64,000 nucleotides of DNA from Shewanella gaetbuli (GCF_023284065.1 NZ_JAKIKP010000009.1:1-64000); one strand, 5' to 3'; counted from the first letter of the stretch, positions 31,270 through 40,349 are shown. The notes: a model not told the origin generated them from the letters alone. Translations and numbers: made by a program.

Positions 31270-32522
31270 TGGCAAACCATATGAATGCGGCAAAAAGCCG
31301 TAAAAATAAATCACTATTAGGTGGCGCAATGATTATTGCGGGTACCACCGTTGGCGCAGGTATGTTTTCATTGCCCGTTGTGGGTGCGGGAATGTGGTTT
31401 AGTTATTCAATGTTGATGTTGGTCGGCATTTGGTTTTGTATGTTAATGTCAGGGCTGTTACTGCTTGAAGCGAATTTACACTTCGAGCCAGGAGCCAGTT
31501 TTGATACCTTAACTCGCGATACCTTAGGGCAATTTTGGCGTATTATTAATGGCTTATCGATTGCCTTTGTATTGTATATTTTAACCTACGCTTACATCAG
31601 TGGCGGTGGCTCTATTGTTAACCATAGTCTTGAGGCTATTGGTATTAGCTTGCCTCAAAGTGTCGCTGGATTAATTTTTGCCGTCGTATTGGCTTTCATT
31701 GTACTGATTAGTACTAAAGCGGTTGATAGAATTACTACCATTATGTTGGGTGGTATGGTGATCACCTTCTTTTTAGCCACCACTAATCTATTAATTGAAA
31801 TTGAGCCAAGTCGATTATTTTCACCTGATGGCGAAGCAAAGTATTTACCTTATATGTTAGCCGCTTTGCCATTCGGATTAGCCAGCTTTGGTTACCATGG
31901 TAATGTTCCTAGCTTAGTTAAATACTATGGCAAAGATGCCAACACTATTGTGAAAGCGTTAGTATTAGGCACCTCAATTGCGTTAGTGATTTATGCTTGT
32001 TGGTTAGTCGTCACCATGGGGCATATCTCTCGTAGCATGTTCTCAGACATTATTGCCCAAGGCGGTAATATGGGTGTGTTAGTTGGCGCACTGTCTGAAG
32101 CCATTGCCAACGATAATTTATCGCGCATATTAACCCTGTTTGCCAACCTTGCAGTCGCGTCATCATTTTTAGGTGTTACTCTTGGTTTGTTTGATTATCT
32201 AGCTGATTTATTTGGCTTTGATGATTCTAGAACTGGGCGCTTAAAAACAGCCTCTATTACCTTTATTCCGCCGACATTTTTAGGGCTACTATTTCCAAAT
32301 GGCTTTTTAATTGCGATAGGATTTGCCGCATTGGCAGCCAGTATTTGGGCTGTCATTGTGCCAGGGTTATTAGCTTATAAAACGCGTAAAATGTTCCCTA
32401 ACAGTCAAACTTATCGTGTGCCAGGTGGCACTGGATTAATTGTGATTGTGGTATTGTTTGGCGCAGTGACTGCAATGTGTCATTTGCTGGCAATGGCAGG
32501 GATATTACCTGTATACCAATAG
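31269..32522 (+). CDS. Aromatic amino acid permease (HAAAP family, TyrP/Mtr-like)
   Basis: The 417-residue protein has about eleven transmembrane segments and begins with the family stretch GGAMIIAGTTVGAGMFSLP. It is a proton-coupled importer, most like the tyrosine or tryptophan permeases TyrP, TnaB and Mtr; specificity cannot be fixed from sequence. It overlaps plsB by one base, so it is probably translated from the plsB message, and a terminator follows. Confidence 0.88.
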   Translation: MANHMNAAKSRKNKSLLGGAMIIAGTTVGAGMFSLPVVGAGMWFSYSMLMLVGIWFCMLMSGLLLLEANLHFEPGASFDTLTRDTLGQFWRIINGLSIAFVLYILTYAYISGGGSIVNHSLEAIGISLPQSVAGLIFAVVLAFIVLISTKAVDRITTIMLGGMVITFFLATTNLLIEIEPSRLFSPDGEAKYLPYMLAALPFGLASFGYHGNVPSLVKYYGKDANTIVKALVLGTSIALVIYACWLVVTMGHISRSMFSDIIAQGGNMGVLVGALSEAIANDNLSRILTLFANLAVASSFLGVTLGLFDYLADLFGFDDSRTGRLKTASITFIPPTFLGLLFPNGFLIAIGFAALAASIWAVIVPGLLAYKTRKMFPNSQTYRVPGGTGLIVIVVLFGAVTAMCHLLAMAGILPVYQ

Positions 32523-32550
32523 CGCAACCTAGCGCGTTCAGCAGTTATTC

Positions 32551-32577
32551 AAAAAGTCTTCTTCGGAAGACTTTTTT
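32551..32577 (+). terminator. Terminator after the permease gene
   Basis: AAAAAGTCTTC, loop TTCG, GAAGACTTTTTT. An 11-bp stem with a stable TTCG loop and T run; ends the plsB-permease unit. Confidence 0.94.
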
Positions 32578-32636
32578 GCATTTATGGCACTTTGGGTCTT
32601 AACTTTGAATCAATACCATAAATTGTAGGATTGAAA

Positions 32637-33410
32637 ATGAAAGTATCACAATATTTTCAAGGGCAACCTTGCTGGGTTGAGTTAGCATCGACAGATTGGG
32701 CGGCAGCGAAAGGGTTTTATCAAGCCTTATTTGGTTGGCAGGCATTTGACTTATCAATGCCTGACGGACATTACACCATGCTGCAGATAGACAATGAAGA
32801 TGTGGCGGCACTGTATCAAATATCTGCCTCAATGGGCGAAAATATACCTACACATTGGACCGTTTATTTTGCCGTCGATGATGTGGATAGCTCTATTAAC
32901 GATATCACCGCGGCTGGCGGGCAACTGCTAATTGGTCCTCACAATGTAGGTGATGCCGGTCGTATGGCGCTATTTGCTGATCAAGAAGGAAGCCGTTTTG
33001 CCATATGGCAAGCCATTAACCATACCGGTATTAAACTCGCGCAAGTTGATAATACTCTTTGTTGGGTTGAGTTAGCTTGCCGAAACATTCAACAAAGTGA
33101 AGCGTTTTATTGTCAATCTTTAGGCTTTAAGACTCAGCATTCTGACATGGACGGCTTTACTTATACTGAATGGTTGGTGAAAAACCAACCTATTGGCGGC
33201 ATGATAGAAATGACCGAAGAATGGGGCGAGACTCCTGCTCATTGGATGCCATATTTTATGGTGGCCAGTTGTGATGAAACCGCGGCCAAAGTGGCTGAAT
33301 TAGGCGGTAAAGTTTGTGTGCCTCCAACTAACATTGAAAAAGTAGGACGATTTGCCGTCGTTAATGACCCTCAAGGCGGGGTGTTTTCTATCATTACTTT
33401 ACAGGAGTAG
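32637..33410 (+). CDS. VOC family protein with two glyoxalase-like domains
   Basis: The 257-residue protein has two tandem VOC domains (about 6-122 and 137-255). Each begins with the same pattern, CWVELASTDWAAAKGFYQALFG and CWVELACRNIQQSEAFYCQSLG, suggesting an internal duplication. The superfamily includes glyoxalases, dioxygenases and antibiotic-binding proteins; function here is unknown. I chose the ATG at 32637 because AGGA lies six bases upstream; the TTG at 32631 adds two residues. Confidence 0.82.
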   Translation: MKVSQYFQGQPCWVELASTDWAAAKGFYQALFGWQAFDLSMPDGHYTMLQIDNEDVAALYQISASMGENIPTHWTVYFAVDDVDSSINDITAAGGQLLIGPHNVGDAGRMALFADQEGSRFAIWQAINHTGIKLAQVDNTLCWVELACRNIQQSEAFYCQSLGFKTQHSDMDGFTYTEWLVKNQPIGGMIEMTEEWGETPAHWMPYFMVASCDETAAKVAELGGKVCVPPTNIEKVGRFAVVNDPQGGVFSIITLQE

Positions 33411-33746
33411 ATTGAACTTGGGGGCGGAGGAGATTTATATGGGTTTATTATCAATAATTAAAATGAAGATTAGGTGATGGTTAAAAGTTGGTCGATATGA
33501 GATCTGTGTTGCATTTATACTGCTGATTTTTAGTGTTTAGTTGTTAAACAGCTGAAGCTGTATTAAGTTTAGTTTAAGTTTGGAGTGAGTTAGTTCAAAA
33601 TTGATTGTTGATCGACTTCAAAGTTTAGATGAAAGATAAATTTTTTTTCATGTAAACCTAGAGGCATATCTGTTTTTTGGGTTCGAGAACACTCTACACT
33701 TGCCGATAATTAAAAATGTAAATTCTGTAAAAAACGGAGATGTGTG
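33411..33746 (+). promoter_or_regulatory. Long leader of cymA with an FNR/EtrA-like site
   Basis: No gene is seen in these 336 bases. At 33608-33621, TTGATCGACTTCAA matches TTGAT-N4-ATCAA at nine of ten positions and lies about 125 bases upstream of cymA. A ribosome binding site, CGGAGA, is at 33735-33740. The length of the region fits an anaerobically controlled promoter with a long untranslated leader, but the promoter itself cannot be fixed. Confidence 0.45.
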
Positions 33747-34310
33747 ATGAACTGGCGTGCACTATTTAAACCAAGCGCGAAATATTCAATAATTGTACTG
33801 ATTGTTATTGGTGTGATTCTGGGTGTTGTTGGCTATTTTGCTACTCAACAAACTTTACATGCAACAAGTACAGATGAATTCTGTATGACTTGTCATAGCA
33901 ACCATTCGCTAAAAGATGAAGTATTAGCTTCTGCGCACGGTGGCGGTAAAGCTGGCGTAACAGTTCAGTGTCAAGACTGTCATTTACCTCATGGTCCAGT
34001 TGATTACTTGATCAAGAAAATCATCGTATCTAAAGATTTATACGGCTTTGTAACCATTGACGGCTTCAACACTCAAGAATGGTTAGACGAAAACCGTAAA
34101 GAACAAGCTGATATCGCATTAAAGTATTTCCAAGCTAATGACTCAGCTAACTGTCGTCATTGTCATACTCGTATCGAAGAAAACCAACCTGAAGATATGA
34201 AGAAGATGGCGAAAAGAATGCATGCGAACAACTTCAAGAAAGCTCCAGAAGACAGAAAAACATGTGTAGACTGTCATAAAGGTGTAGCGCATCCTTACCC
34301 TAAAAAGTAA
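33747..34310 (+). CDS. cymA: Tetrahaem c-type cytochrome CymA, quinol dehydrogenase
   Basis: The 187-residue NapC/NirT-family protein has one N-terminal membrane anchor (about 14-34) and four haem motifs: CMTCH, CQDCH, CRHCH and CVDCH. It matches Shewanella CymA over its full length, including LFKPSAKYS near the start and HKGVAHPYPK at the end. CymA oxidises menaquinol at the inner membrane and passes electrons to periplasmic reductases for fumarate, nitrate, Fe(III), Mn(IV) and DMSO. The start at 33747 has CGGAGA upstream; a GTG three bases earlier is possible. It is a single gene. Confidence 0.97.
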   Translation: MNWRALFKPSAKYSIIVLIVIGVILGVVGYFATQQTLHATSTDEFCMTCHSNHSLKDEVLASAHGGGKAGVTVQCQDCHLPHGPVDYLIKKIIVSKDLYGFVTIDGFNTQEWLDENRKEQADIALKYFQANDSANCRHCHTRIEENQPEDMKKMAKRMHANNFKKAPEDRKTCVDCHKGVAHPYPKK

Positions 34311-34330
34311 GTTTACCTAGCACGCATATT

Positions 34331-34360
34331 AAAAACCTCGCTAATTAGCGAGGTTTTTTT
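34331..34360 (+). terminator. Terminator after cymA
   Basis: AAAAACCTCGCTAA and TTAGCGAGGTTTTTTT form a long stem with a T run, 21 bases after the cymA stop. Confidence 0.93.
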
Positions 34361-34397
34361 ATGCCTGAACAAGTTAAATCAACGGTAGGGTAATCGC

Positions 34398-34667
34398 TTA
34401 TTTTTGCAATATTTTTTGCCGATATGATAACAGGGCAAAAACACCAAATAAGTAAGCCGTAGCGTAGTCTTTTGCCGTTAATGTTAACTGTGGGCTGAAT
34501 AAGGTGTGGAAAATGAATACTTGTAAACCATGCATTACGGCCATAAAAGCCAAAAAGATATACAAAATCATCCCGATACCATTGTCAAAAGGCATGATGA
34601 GATTAAACAGCAGCACCAACCATGTTACAGAGGTTAACCCATAACCTATTTTGATAATGTAGTTCAT
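34398..34667 (-). CDS. DUF1145 family small membrane protein (YhhL-like)
   Basis: The 89-residue protein has about three hydrophobic segments and matches the DUF1145 family of unknown function. I set the start at 34667, where ATGA overlaps the rsmD stop by 4 bases; a longer frame to 34706 lies entirely within rsmD. The same rsmD-yhhL neighbourhood occurs in E. coli, which supports the assignment and suggests co-expression. Confidence 0.84.
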   Translation of the reverse strand: MNYIIKIGYGLTSVTWLVLLFNLIMPFDNGIGMILYIFLAFMAVMHGLQVFIFHTLFSPQLTLTAKDYATAYLFGVFALLSYRQKILQK

Positions 34668-35251
34668 GCTGATGGCTCCGACTGTAATTGGAATAAGCGG
34701 TAGCAAACTTGTCCAGCTTGTTTTTCTTTTAAAAGTTGCCAGTTGTTTGGAATAACAAGGTCGCTAATATCAGATTCAGTTTCTAAATAAATTAACGCTT
34801 CAGGATTAAGCCAATTATGCTTAACAAGCAGTTCAATGGTGTTATTCGCTAAGCCTTTTCTGAATGGCGGATCAATAAAAACCACATCAAAACCGTCAGT
34901 GGTACCTTTAGCCAATAACTGCAAGCTGTCACCATGAACCACTTTGGCATTAGTACATTTTAATGTGTCTAGGTTTTTAGTTAGTTGTAATGCAGCACTT
35001 TTTTGTAATTCACATATTAATGCATAGTCAGCATAGCGAGACAACGACTCTAAACTGAGAGCACCGCTACCGGCAAAGCAATCAAGCACTCTTGCACCAC
35101 GAATATCCATAGCAAGCCAGTTAAATAAGGTTTCTCTGACGCGGTCTGTAGTTGGACGTAACCCTTCTAAATCATGAATAGGTAATTTTCTAGAACGCCA
35201 TTGCCCTGAAATAATTCTGACTTGTCCACTGCTGGTATTTTGTCGTGCCAT
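34664..35251 (-). CDS. rsmD: 16S rRNA (guanine(966)-N2)-methyltransferase
   Basis: The 195-residue SAM-dependent methyltransferase carries the SAM-binding LDCFAGSGALSLE and the catalytic DPPF in VFIDPPFRKG. It methylates G966 of 16S rRNA. The ATG at 35251 follows GAGGA; an upstream in-frame start at 35278 lacks a ribosome binding site. It is divergent from ftsY, an order shared with E. coli, and overlaps the downstream DUF1145 gene. Confidence 0.94.
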   Translation of the reverse strand: MARQNTSSGQVRIISGQWRSRKLPIHDLEGLRPTTDRVRETLFNWLAMDIRGARVLDCFAGSGALSLESLSRYADYALICELQKSAALQLTKNLDTLKCTNAKVVHGDSLQLLAKGTTDGFDVVFIDPPFRKGLANNTIELLVKHNWLNPEALIYLETESDISDLVIPNNWQLLKEKQAGQVCYRLFQLQSEPSA

Positions 35252-35430
35252 GGGTTCCTCATGATTTTGCCTGAACAAAGAAAAAGAAAGTGATAGACTA
35301 TGCTCACCTTAAACGGCTGATATTTTATCTTAAACTCAACGAAAATACTGAGTATTCTGAATTTACTCGCGTTGACACATTTAATTAGCTGTAATTGAAC
35401 TTATTTTTATCTCTATTACTGGTAGCAAAC

Positions 35431-37017
35431 ATGGCAAAGAAAGGTTTTTTCTCGTGGTTTCGTAAAGACAAAAAAGAACAAGCAAAAGACGTTGTTTCGG
35501 AATCCGTTGATACAAATATTGTTGATAGTGGCTCTGAAAAGACATCTTCAACTCAAACGCTAGAAAAAGCCCCATCAAATGAAGCCCAAGCTGCAGAAGA
35601 AGAGCGTTTAGCCGCTGAAGCCCAAGCTGCAGAAGAAGCGCGTTTAGCCGCTGAAGCCCAAGCTGCAGAGGAAGCGCGTTTAGCGGCTGAAGCTCAAGCT
35701 GCAGAGGAAGCGCGTTTAGCGGCTGAAGCACAAGCCGCAGAAGAAGCGCGTTTAGCTGCTGAAGCCCAAGCTGCAGAAGAAGCGCGTTTAGCCGCTGAAG
35801 CCCAAGCCGCAGAGGAAGCGCGTTTAGCCGCTGAGGCTCAAGCCGCAGAAGAAGCGCGTTTAGCCGCTGAAGCTCAAGCTGCAGAGGAAGCGCGTTTAGC
35901 CGCTGAAGCTCAAGCTGCAGAGGAAGCGCGTTTAGCTGCTGAAGCACAAGCCGCAGAAGAAGCGCGTTTAGCCGCTGAAGCCCAAGCTGCAGAGGAAGCG
36001 CGTTTAGCCGCTGAAGCTCAAGCTGCAGAAGAGGCCGCTCAACAGCTTGCTGTTCAAGTTGAGCCAGAACCACAAGCTAAGCCTCAAAAAGAAGGTATGT
36101 TTGCTCGTTTAAAGCGCGGTTTAATGCGCACCAGCGAGAATATCGGCTCAGGCTTCATGGGTCTATTTAGTGGCAAAAAAATCGATGATGACTTATTTGA
36201 AGAATTAGAAGAGCAGCTATTAATTGCCGATGTTGGCGTTGAAACCACCACCAAATTAATTAATAGTTTAACTGATCACGCTTCTCGTAAGCAGTTGAAA
36301 GATGCTGAAGCTTTATATGAATTAATGCGTGAAGAAATGCAAAAAATGCTCGCGCCTGTTTCTATTCCTTTAGTACCAGACAATGCAGACGGCCCATTTG
36401 TGATATTAATGGTGGGCGTTAATGGTGTGGGTAAAACGACTACTATTGGTAAATTAGCTAAGCAATATCAAAATCAAGGTAAATCGGTCATGTTAGCCGC
36501 CGGTGATACCTTCCGTGCTGCAGCCGTTGAACAGCTTCAAGTTTGGGGCCAACGTAATGATATTCCGGTAGTCGCACAGCACACGGGTGCCGATAGCGCG
36601 TCGGTATTATTTGATGCATTACAAGCGGCTAAAGCAAGAAATGTAGATGTATTGATTGCTGACACAGCGGGACGCCTACAAAACAAAGGCCACTTAATGG
36701 AAGAGCTTAAAAAAGTGGTCAGGGTGATGAAAAAGCTCGATGCCAACACCCCACATGAAGTTATGCTAACGCTAGATGCAAGCACAGGTCAAAATGCCAT
36801 TAGCCAAGCGCAGCTATTCCAAGAGGCTGTAGGGGTGACGGGCATTACCTTAAGTAAGTTAGACGGTACAGCTAAAGGTGGGATTATTTTCGCCATTGCA
36901 GACAAATTTGCCATTCCAATTCGCCACATTGGTGTGGGAGAGCAAATTGATGACTTACGTACTTTTGATGCAAACGACTTTATCGAAGCACTTTTTAGTC
37001 AACAGAAGGCAGAATAA
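35431..37017 (+). CDS. ftsY: Signal recognition particle receptor FtsY
   Basis: The 528-residue SRP receptor has an acidic, alanine-rich A domain (about 1-215) and a C-terminal NG GTPase domain. GTPase motifs are GVNGVGKTTT, DTFRAAAVEQL, DTAGR and TKLDGTAKGG. The A domain contains twelve 12-residue repeats of the type AQAAEEARLAAE (about residues 52-195), likely one long helix. FtsY docks ribosome-SRP complexes at the membrane. The ATG at 35431 encodes MAKKGFFSWF, the usual amphipathic start; an upstream TTG at 35395 is unlikely. First gene of ftsYEX. Confidence 0.96.
   Translation: MAKKGFFSWFRKDKKEQAKDVVSESVDTNIVDSGSEKTSSTQTLEKAPSNEAQAAEEERLAAEAQAAEEARLAAEAQAAEEARLAAEAQAAEEARLAAEAQAAEEARLAAEAQAAEEARLAAEAQAAEEARLAAEAQAAEEARLAAEAQAAEEARLAAEAQAAEEARLAAEAQAAEEARLAAEAQAAEEARLAAEAQAAEEAAQQLAVQVEPEPQAKPQKEGMFARLKRGLMRTSENIGSGFMGLFSGKKIDDDLFEELEEQLLIADVGVETTTKLINSLTDHASRKQLKDAEALYELMREEMQKMLAPVSIPLVPDNADGPFVILMVGVNGVGKTTTIGKLAKQYQNQGKSVMLAAGDTFRAAAVEQLQVWGQRNDIPVVAQHTGADSASVLFDALQAAKARNVDVLIADTAGRLQNKGHLMEELKKVVRVMKKLDANTPHEVMLTLDASTGQNAISQAQLFQEAVGVTGITLSKLDGTAKGGIIFAIADKFAIPIRHIGVGEQIDDLRTFDANDFIEALFSQQKAE
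35584..36039 (+). repeat. Twelve tandem 36-bp repeats within ftsY, plus a partial unit
   Basis: Twelve units of 36 bp run from 35584 to 36015, followed by a partial unit to about 36039. Differences between units are almost all synonymous (for example GCC/GCT/GCA for Ala and GAA/GAG for Glu); only the first unit changes an amino acid (EEERL). Because the unit is a multiple of three, gain or loss of copies keeps frame. Confidence 0.93.
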
Positions 37018-37023
37018 TAAAAA

Positions 37024-37686
37024 ATGATTCAATTTGAGCAAGTCAGTAAAGTCTATCCAGGTGGGCAAAAAGCACTAATGGATGTTAATTTTCATCTGCG
37101 TAAAGGTGAAATGGCTTTTTTAACCGGTCACTCAGGTGCCGGAAAAAGCACCTTGCTCAAATTAATCACCGTCATAGAACGTGCGTCCGCAGGTAGAGTC
37201 GCCATTAACGGGCATGATATTGCTAGTGTCAGCGCTAAACATGTGCCTTATTTACGCCGTAATATTGGAATGATTTTTCAAAATCATCATTTATTAATGG
37301 AGAAAACCGTTTTTGATAATATTGCCCTGCCATTGGTGATTGAAGGCTTTTCTCATTCCGAAATTAAAAAGCGCGTAGCAGGTGCGTTAGATATGGTGGG
37401 TTTATATGGTAAAGAGCGCCATCAACCCATTATGTTGTCAGGTGGTGAGCAACAGCGTGTTGGCATTGCCCGTGCTATCGTTAACAAACCGCCTATCTTA
37501 TTAGCCGACGAGCCAACAGGTAATTTAGACCCTAAATTGTCGATGGACATTTTACGTTTATTTGAAACCTTCAACGATGCCGGCACCAGTGTGTTAATTG
37601 CAACCCATGATTTAGGGCTAATTGCTCGAATGAAATACCGTACATTCACCTTAAAGCAAGGTCGAATGATTGGAGGGGAGCAATAA
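37024..37686 (+). CDS. ftsE: Cell division ATP-binding protein FtsE
   Basis: The 220-residue ABC ATPase has Walker A GHSGAGKST, signature LSGGEQQR and Walker B ILLADEPTG. With FtsX it forms a membrane complex at the septum that controls cell-wall amidases. It starts 6 bases after ftsY and overlaps ftsX by one base (TAATG), so ftsY-ftsE-ftsX is one operon. Confidence 0.97.
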   Translation: MIQFEQVSKVYPGGQKALMDVNFHLRKGEMAFLTGHSGAGKSTLLKLITVIERASAGRVAINGHDIASVSAKHVPYLRRNIGMIFQNHHLLMEKTVFDNIALPLVIEGFSHSEIKKRVAGALDMVGLYGKERHQPIMLSGGEQQRVGIARAIVNKPPILLADEPTGNLDPKLSMDILRLFETFNDAGTSVLIATHDLGLIARMKYRTFTLKQGRMIGGEQ

Positions 37687-38651
37687 TGGCCAAACAGAAT
37701 AATATTACTCAAAGCAAACTCCCCATTACTGGCCGAATCGTAATGTTTTTTATTCGTCATATTCAACAGGGTATGTCGAGTATTGGTGAGCTTTGGCGTA
37801 ACCCTGTGTCATCAATAATGACTATGGCCGTATTAGGGGTAAGCTTAAGTTTACCAGCGGCTTTGCAGGTATTAGTTAAAAATGCTGAAACGATTACCCA
37901 GTCTTGGAACAGTGCTGCTGAAATTTCATTATTTATTAATGAAGGCCGCAGCGAGCAATCGATACAAAGTTTAATTTCGCGTATTAAAGTCTTTAGAGAA
38001 GTCGAATCCGTTGACTACATCAGCCGCGAGCAAGCACTGGACGAGTTTCAACGTTTGTCGGGGTTTGGTGAGGCATTGTCCTACTTAGATGAAAACCCAT
38101 TACCAGCGGTTGTTACCGTGACACCATCATTAAAGTTTTCTAGCCCAACAGGTGCCAGAGAATTATTAGTAAAACTAGAGCGTGAACCAGAAGTGAGCTT
38201 TGGCCGACTAGATATTGAATGGTTAGAACGGCTACAAGCATTAGTTCGATTATTAGAAAAGACGGTTTTGGCCATTGCTGCGCTATTGGTGCTTGCTGTG
38301 GTGTTAGTGATTGGTAATACGATTCGACTTGCCATTATGAATCGGCGCACTGAAATTGAAATTATGAAGCTAGTTGGCGCCACAGAGGCGTTTATTCAAC
38401 GCCCTTTTTTATATACCGGCATTTGGTATGGCGTTATTGGAGGCATGTTAGCGTGGTTAATCATTAATGCGTTGGTATGGTATTTAGATGGCGCGTTAGC
38501 TGAATTAATGGGCTTGTATGGCAGCCAATTAAGTTTAGAGTCATTAACTCTGACTGAACTCGGTCAATTAGTGTTACTGGCCTCGTTTTTAGGTTGGTTA
38601 GGGTCATATTTATCTGTTCGTCAGCATTTAAGAAAAATTGAACCGTCATAA
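37686..38651 (+). CDS. ftsX: Cell division protein FtsX
   Basis: The 321-residue membrane partner of FtsE has an N-terminal cytoplasmic part, a first transmembrane segment near 45-65, a periplasmic domain with the SxEISLFI-like strand AAEISLFINEG, and three C-terminal transmembrane segments. RTEIEIMKLVGAT before the third segment is typical of the family. It transmits the ATPase state of FtsE to periplasmic activators of amidases. Confidence 0.95.
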   Translation: MAKQNNITQSKLPITGRIVMFFIRHIQQGMSSIGELWRNPVSSIMTMAVLGVSLSLPAALQVLVKNAETITQSWNSAAEISLFINEGRSEQSIQSLISRIKVFREVESVDYISREQALDEFQRLSGFGEALSYLDENPLPAVVTVTPSLKFSSPTGARELLVKLEREPEVSFGRLDIEWLERLQALVRLLEKTVLAIAALLVLAVVLVIGNTIRLAIMNRRTEIEIMKLVGATEAFIQRPFLYTGIWYGVIGGMLAWLIINALVWYLDGALAELMGLYGSQLSLESLTLTELGQLVLLASFLGWLGSYLSVRQHLRKIEPS

Positions 38652-38796
38652 AAGGGTAACCTCTGTTCTGCTATGGTTATCAGCTAATATTAGGCGGGTT
38701 TAATTTTTTCGATTTTCCTTATCGATTTAATGACCGTAAATGAAGCTTTGTTTACTTGCAAAGTGACTCATTTACAGGTTAAATAACACCTCGAAT

Positions 38797-38824
38797 GAAC
38801 TTATTTTGACATAAGATGTCATAA
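38797..38824 (+). promoter_or_regulatory. Candidate sigma-E-type promoter for rpoH
   Basis: GAACTT (38797-38802) and GTCATA (38818-38823) are 15 bases apart, close to the extracytoplasmic stress sigma-E pattern GGAACTT-N15/16-GTCTAA. A sigma-70-like pair, TTGCAA (38756-38761) and TTAAAT (38779-38784) with 17-base spacing, lies just upstream. E. coli rpoH likewise has both types of promoter. Positions are read from the sequence; activity is inferred. Confidence 0.4.
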
Positions 38825-38924
38825 AATTAGCAGGTTCATTAGCTAATATTTTGTGAGTTGATTTAATTTTTTATTTGAATTCATTAATTTATAGCGTGTT
38901 TTTTATGAAGTAGTAGGAGAGCGA

Positions 38925-39785
38925 ATGACTTATCAAACGCAATCAATGGCGCTAGCGTTACCACAAAGCAGTGGCAGCATAGAAGCGTATATTCAGTCAG
39001 TATCTAAAATTGAAATGTTAGATGCGCAAACTGAGTATGATCTTGCCAAGCGTTTACAAGAAACTGGTGATCTTCAAGCGGCAAAACAATTAATTATGTC
39101 GCATTTACGCTTTGTTGCGCACGTTGCTAAAGGCTACTCTGGTTATGGCTTACCTCAAGCCGATTTAATTCAAGAAGGCAATGTTGGTTTGATGAAAGCG
39201 GTAAAACGTTTTGATCCTGACGTTGGTGTTCGCTTAGTTTCATTTGCAGTACATTGGATTAAAGCTGAAATCCATGAATACGTGCTGAAAAACTGGCGTA
39301 TTGTTAAAGTTGCGACGACCAAAGCGCAACGCAAGTTATTCTTTAACATTCGTAAAGCAAAGCAGCGTTTAGGTTGGTTTAGCGATGAAGAAGTTTCAAT
39401 GGTTGCAGAAAACTTAGGCGTATCTAAGGCTGATGTAACAGAAATGGAATCTCGAATGGCAGCTCAAGATCCTGCATTTGATTTAACCAATGACAGTGAC
39501 GACGACAGTACAGACTTCGCTCCAGCATTATATTTAGAAGATCATTCTTCAGATTTAGCGCAAAACATTGAAGATGATAACTGGGAGTCAAACTCTCAAA
39601 ATCGTTTATTATCGGCAATTAAAACCTTAGATGAACGTAGCCAGCATATTCTACGAGCACGTTGGTTAGACGACGATAAAATAACCCTTCAAGAGTTGGC
39701 AGATACGTACCAAGTGTCTGCAGAGCGTATTAGACAGTTAGAAAAAAATGCCATGAACAAGCTTAAATCTTGTATGGAAATCTAA
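38925..39785 (+). CDS. rpoH: RNA polymerase heat-shock sigma factor (sigma-32)
   Basis: The 286-residue protein has sigma regions 2 ([21 protein letters not shown], read in two parts) and 4 (helix-turn-helix [20 protein letters not shown]). The RpoH box, [13 protein letters not shown], distinguishes it from other sigma factors. It directs heat-shock genes. It lies after ftsYEX as in E. coli but 273 bases downstream with its own promoter candidates, and a terminator follows. The start has TAGGAGAG upstream. Confidence 0.97.
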   Translation: MTYQTQSMALALPQSSGSIEAYIQSVSKIEMLDAQTEYDLAKRLQETGDLQAAKQLIMSHLRFVAHVAKGYSGYGLPQADLIQEGNVGLMKAVKRFDPDVGVRLVSFAVHWIKAEIHEYVLKNWRIVKVATTKAQRKLFFNIRKAKQRLGWFSDEEVSMVAENLGVSKADVTEMESRMAAQDPAFDLTNDSDDDSTDFAPALYLEDHSSDLAQNIEDDNWESNSQNRLLSAIKTLDERSQHILRARWLDDDKITLQELADTYQVSAERIRQLEKNAMNKLKSCMEI

Positions 39786-39800
39786 CGCTATAGATAGTTA

Positions 39801-39827
39801 AAAAAACCTGCTTCGGCAGGTTTTTTT
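39801..39827 (+). terminator. Terminator after rpoH
   Basis: AAAAAACCTGC, loop TTCG, GCAGGTTTTTTT, 16 bases after the rpoH stop. Confidence 0.94.
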
Positions 39828-39998
39828 GTGTCTTTTTTACAATCATAAAATTATTGATTCGTATCAATAATGATTAAATCTTTACAAAAAATATTAAAAT
39901 AGATTAATGCACCATAACCTATAACAACGGGTTTTTGACTAGCTGAACAATGGCGGTTTTGATAACATCAGATATCAAATAATGAGCGAGAAATAATA

Positions 39999-40349
39999 TT
40001 GAATTATTCAGTTGCAGTGAAAATGTTATTAGTTGTGGTGATTGTTCTGCAATCATTGACCGCTTTTGCATCTGCAACACCTCAAAATCATGCTATTGAT
40101 ATTGAACACCTGCAAACTCAGCATGATCATCAATCAGATACTAACATTGCTAATACCTCAGCCAATAATCAACAACACGACATTAATGACTGCCATCATT
40201 GTGGTCATTGTAATGGCCATCATTTAACGTGGATATTAGTCGATACTTCAGATGATACCGCGCAGTTATTTACCCGTCATATTAGCGCGTATCAACAACG
40301 CCATACTCAGCAATTTTTAAATGCGATTCTGCGCCCTCCTATTGCTTAA
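39999..40349 (+). CDS. Small exported His/Cys-rich protein, probably metal-related
   Basis: The 116-residue protein has a signal peptide (about 1-26, ending AFASA) and a central cluster of histidines and cysteines, DCHHCGHCNGHH, that could bind soft or divalent metal ions. It resembles small DUF2946-type proteins that precede metal-efflux genes, but I do not recognise a defined family with certainty. The start is a TTG with GAGCGAG upstream; an ATG at 40023 is an alternative. Its position before the RND adaptor gene suggests a role in metal sensing or scavenging in the periplasm. Confidence 0.68.
   Translation: MNYSVAVKMLLVVVIVLQSLTAFASATPQNHAIDIEHLQTQHDHQSDTNIANTSANNQQHDINDCHHCGHCNGHHLTWILVDTSDDTAQLFTRHISAYQQRHTQQFLNAILRPPIA

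Noticed and set aside
33480..33520. Possible CRP site upstream of cymA (TGAGATCTGTGTTGCA)
   Set aside because: The match to TGTGA-N6-TCACA is too poor to report as a site.
35584..36039. Tandem repeats as a possible CRISPR array
   Set aside because: Units are directly adjacent without spacers and encode part of FtsY in frame.
35381..36073. 230-codon Leu-rich open frame on the minus strand inside ftsY
   Set aside because: It is the antisense reading of the 36-bp repeats; the stretch is open because the repeat unit lacks stop codons in that frame.
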